From assembly GCA_002839205.1 (NCBI GenBank), contig PGXP01000057.1, forward strand, positions 1 to 8,621: 8,621 bases of DNA, written 5' to 3'. The notes beneath the pieces are model-generated. The model was not told the DNA's origin. It made no database searches and worked only from the letters and a program-made list of their open reading frames with translations. This stretch comes from Spirochaetae bacterium HGW-Spirochaetae-9. GTDB taxonomy: Bacteria; Spirochaetota; Spirochaetia; Treponematales; Rectinemataceae. Position numbers and translations under genes: made by a program. Positions 6,544-8,621 of this stretch are shown here, one piece after another. Every line of letters begins with the position of its first letter. Within the stretch, counting starts at the first letter, position 1.

Positions 6544-7630
6544 AGCGGCCAGGCACAGTCTCGCCCGTCTTGTTCCAGAAGGCCGCACGCTTGAATCCGT
6601 AGATGACAGCCTTGTCTATCTCCGGATCCCCTGAAGATTGCAGCACTTCAACACCTTTCAGCTGATTGTCGCGCGTGACGGTAAATCCGATGCTCACGGG
6701 CAGCAACGACCTGCCCTGCTTGTATTCGGCGTTGGCGGCATCGTAGCCGGCGTCCTCGAGGATTTGCCACAGAGGTTCCCTCTGGTCCAGGGGTACGTCG
6801 GTTTTCAGCCTGTAGGCTGTTCCATCGAACTCGTAGTAGGAGGTAAAGGCCCGCTTCCTCGCCTGAGCCGTATAGATTATCTGGTTGGGAGGCAGAACGA
6901 GGTCGGGAATGGCGTTGTAGATGGAGCTTGGCACCAAGCCCGGAAGTGGAAGATTGTAATAGACGGGGGAGTAGATGTTGTGCCCGACAGTGCCCTGGGC
7001 GCCTCCCAGCGTCGTTTCCACGGAGTTGCCTTTTTCCGCCTTCCTGATTGTGACGGATTTCCCTTTCGACCAAGGCACTTCGCCTTCACCGGGAACGAGG
7101 ACCGATGAATTGGTTGAACTGACACGCGAACCGGGACCGCGCGGGCCGGGTACATAAGGCTCAGGCTCCGGAGTTGGCGCGGGGGCAGCCGAGGGGGCGC
7201 CGGGAGTGGGCGCTTCCGAAGACGGCACTTCGGCGGGTGCCGAGGGTGCGGGCTGCTGAGCCTGAGGCTTGGCAGGGCTGGGTGCCGGTGATGTCTTTTC
7301 GACAGGCTTGGCCGCGCTCTTCGCCGCAGGAGGTGCAACTTCGACCTTTTCGCTCTCTGTGGCAGTTTTTACCGGAGCCGGCGGCTCGATTTTTGGGCTC
7401 TCTTCGCCCGCTTCCGCAGGATTCACCGATCCCAGGCCCAACTTGGCTGTATCAGGTCCGGCCAGATTGAGGATCACCGTCGTATTGGAATAAAGCTGCT
7501 CGCTTGGATTGAGGATGCCCAGGACTATGCCCACGACAAAGATGAGGCTGTAGAGTCCGAAGGTTATGCCGACCGAGACGAGTTTGCGTTTCCTTTCCTG
7601 CTGCTCGGCATAGCTCAAGACCTCCTTCAT
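6527..7630 (-). CDS. tonB: TonB energy transducer with a long uncharacterised middle region
   Basis: 367 residues, longer than the roughly 240 of classical TonB. A short cytoplasmic N-terminus with a basic QERKRK stretch leads into one membrane anchor (about 17-40). A Pro/Ala/Glu-rich spacer (about 80-165) can span the periplasm. The C-terminal domain (about 305-367) has the TonB-box-binding fold pattern: LPVSIGFTVTRDNQLKGVEV, SSGDPEIDKAV, then a final RFTYRF strand. Between spacer and C-terminal domain lie about 125 residues (170-295) rich in Gly, Tyr and Pro that do not match the usual TonB plan. It transmits the proton-motive force harvested by ExbB/ExbD to outer-membrane receptors. Its ATG overlaps the exbD stop (ATGA), and an AGGAAGGAGAA tract lies about 9 bp upstream. 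No TonB-dependent receptor is visible, so the cargo is unknown. Confidence 0.88.
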   Translation of the reverse strand: MKEVLSYAEQQERKRKLVSVGITFGLYSLIFVVGIVLGILNPSEQLYSNTTVILNLAGPDTAKLGLGSVNPAEAGEESPKIEPPAPVKTATESEKVEVAPPAAKSAAKPVEKTSPAPSPAKPQAQQPAPSAPAEVPSSEAPTPGAPSAAPAPTPEPEPYVPGPRGPGSRVSSTNSSVLVPGEGEVPWSKGKSVTIRKAEKGNSVETTLGGAQGTVGHNIYSPVYYNLPLPGLVPSSIYNAIPDLVLPPNQIIYTAQARKRAFTSYYEFDGTAYRLKTDVPLDQREPLWQILEDAGYDAANAEYKQGRSLLPVSIGFTVTRDNQLKGVEVLQSSGDPEIDKAVIYGFKRAAFWNKTGETVPGRFTYRF

Positions 7631-8040
7631 CGGACTATCTTCTCCTTCCTCGTGATGAGCCCGACGTTTTCAATGCCATTCATGCGGAAGGCGTCGAGAA
7701 CCGAGACGATGAGCTGGTAGGAGGCGCCGGCGCGCCCCTCGAGCACGGCCCTCACCTGTTCGGCGTTGGAGCCTGAAACCCTGTCCTTGAGCGCATCGGG
7801 GAGCCCGGCAAGCGTGGTGCGCGACTTCTCGATATAGATCTCGTCTTCCGACATCACCATGACATGGAGGGCGGACGACGAAACCGATTCGGCTGTCCTC
7901 GAGCCAGGCAGGTCGAGGGAGATGCCCGGAGCAGCCCTGAAAGTAGTGGTGATCATGAAAAAGATGATCAGCTGGAGGATGACATCGATGAGCGGCGTCA
8001 TGTCGATGCCGATTTTCTGGCTGAGGCGTCGCGTTCTCAT
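7627..8040 (-). CDS. exbD: ExbD/TolR-family biopolymer transport protein
   Basis: 137 residues, the usual size. A short cytoplasmic N-terminus is followed by a single membrane helix beginning MTPLIDVILQLIIFFMI (14-30). Asp19 in this helix corresponds to the proton-carrying aspartate of E. coli ExbD (Asp25). The remainder is a periplasmic domain with ISLDLPGS after the helix and a C-terminal DAFRMNGIENVGLIT pattern typical of the family. It forms the inner-membrane proton-driven motor with ExbB and couples to TonB. The gene overlaps exbB and tonB by 4 bp each (ATGA), and GGAGG lies 4 bp before its ATG. TolR is the main alternative identity, but the adjacent tonB favours ExbD. Confidence 0.93.
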   Translation of the reverse strand: MRTRRLSQKIGIDMTPLIDVILQLIIFFMITTTFRAAPGISLDLPGSRTAESVSSSALHVMVMSEDEIYIEKSRTTLAGLPDALKDRVSGSNAEQVRAVLEGRAGASYQLIVSVLDAFRMNGIENVGLITRKEKIVR

Positions 8041-8621
8041 TTATCCTCCGAATCGCCTTTGTTCGATGCGCCGTTACGGGCGTTTATGAGCATGACGAGG
8101 GTATTCACCCTGTTCTCGAGGAGGGTGAGGATGAGATTGACGCGGTTGACGAGGAAATTATAGAAGATGATGACGGGCACGGCGACCACGATGCCGCCAA
8201 CCGTCGTGATGAGGGCTTCGGAGACGCCGCTCGCGAGGGCCGATGGATCGCTGACGGCACCGAACTTGCCGAGGACGCCGAAAGCTTTCATAGTGCCGGT
8301 GACCGTACCCAGAAGGCCAAGGAGGGGTGATATCGTGCTGATGGTGCCAAGCGCCGAGAGCCCCTTCTCGAGGGCAGGGGCTTCGAGGGCGGCAGCATCC
8401 TTGAGGATTTCGCGCTGGATGTGCTCGGGCTGCTGTCGGTTTTCGATGCCGATCTTCAGAAGCGAGGAGAAAGGCGAAAGGTTCTGGTCGCAGATCGAGA
8501 GGGCTTCGTTGTAATGGCCTTCCAGAAGGCTGGACTTGATGCGTACGAACAGTTTGTCCTCGTCGACAGAGATGCGTTTGAGGTAGAGCAGGCGTTCGAT
8601 GATTATCATGCAGGCTGCGAG
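8037..8621 (-). CDS. exbB: ExbB/TolQ/MotA-family proton channel subunit (5' end cut by the window)
   Basis: The frame stays open through the right edge as LAAC before the first visible methionine (8607-8609). Family members have an extra N-terminal helix just before IIERLLYLKR, so that ATG is internal and the true start lies outside; 194 residues are visible. Counting from that methionine, helix 2 is LGLLGTVTGTMKAF (97-110) and helix 3 is EALITTVGGIVVAVPVIIFYN (131-151). Thr102 and Thr136 correspond to the conserved pore threonines of E. coli ExbB, and Glu131 to its conserved glutamate. It builds the pentameric channel around ExbD. First visible gene of an exbB-exbD-tonB operon. Confidence 0.92.
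   Translation of the reverse strand, partial: LAACMIIIERLLYLKRISVDEDKLFVRIKSSLLEGHYNEALSICDQNLSPFSSLLKIGIENRQQPEHIQREILKDAAALEAPALEKGLSALGTISTISPLLGLLGTVTGTMKAFGVLGKFGAVSDPSALASGVSEALITTVGGIVVAVPVIIFYNFLVNRVNLILTLLENRVNTLVMLINARNGASNKGDSEDK

Noticed and set aside
6545..6586. Inverted repeat GCGGCC ... GGCCGC near the tail-to-tail overlap, considered as a terminator
   Set aside because: The arms are only 6 bp with a 30-base loop, lie inside tonB coding sequence, and no T-tract follows.
7618..7630. AAGGAGGT immediately after the tonB ATG, considered as a Shine-Dalgarno for a later start
   Set aside because: The only ATG at suitable distance is out of frame, and starting later would lose the N-terminus that precedes the membrane anchor; it is simply codons 2-4 (Lys-Glu-Val).
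8037..8609. Treating the ATG at 8609 as the exbB start
   Set aside because: The frame is open upstream and the family has another membrane helix before the IIERLLYLKR motif, so the gene is truncated by the window edge.

Overview
The window is a gene-dense stretch of bacterial chromosome. It is G+C-rich, has almost no intergenic space, and carries ExbB/ExbD/TonB genes, so the cell has two membranes. The long TonB middle region, the many-helix sensor kinase and the formyl-THF synthetase-like stretch look like a spirochaete or a related anaerobe. That assignment rests on memory of family style and is only moderately confident.

Region 1 (1-1653, + strand) is a probable two-gene metabolic operon. 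The first gene enters from the left edge and is odd: about 40 residues read as formate-tetrahydrofolate ligase, then the frame becomes the C-terminal half of a zinc-type medium-chain alcohol dehydrogenase. A 15-bp tandem repeat lies just after the join. A complete Gfo/Idh/MocA-family oxidoreductase follows 25 bp later.

Region 2 (1677-6543) is the most interesting part. A very large minus-strand gene (1059 aa) encodes a polytopic membrane sensor with GAF, cysteine-rich PAS and histidine kinase domains. After a linker of only a few residues it continues into an acyltransferase-like domain of the GNAT / autoinducer-synthase (LuxI/FeeM-like) fold. Divergent from it, across a 56-bp spacer, are two coupled plus-strand genes. 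One is a small integral-membrane methyltransferase of the isoprenylcysteine/phospholipid methyltransferase type. The other is a response regulator with an intact HD-GYP domain (cyclic-di-GMP phosphodiesterase). The kinase has no receiver and the regulator has no kinase, so they may be partners. My working model is a sensory locus that joins phosphorelay, possible synthesis or modification of an acyl-type signal, and c-di-GMP turnover.

Region 3 (6527-8621, - strand) is a tightly coupled exbB-exbD-tonB operon with 4-bp ATGA overlaps, cut at the right edge inside exbB. It should power TonB-dependent outer-membrane transport. It converges on the HD-GYP gene with a 17-bp tail-to-tail overlap. No tRNA, rRNA, CRISPR array, insertion sequence or phage gene was seen, and no gene-free stretch exceeds 60 bp.
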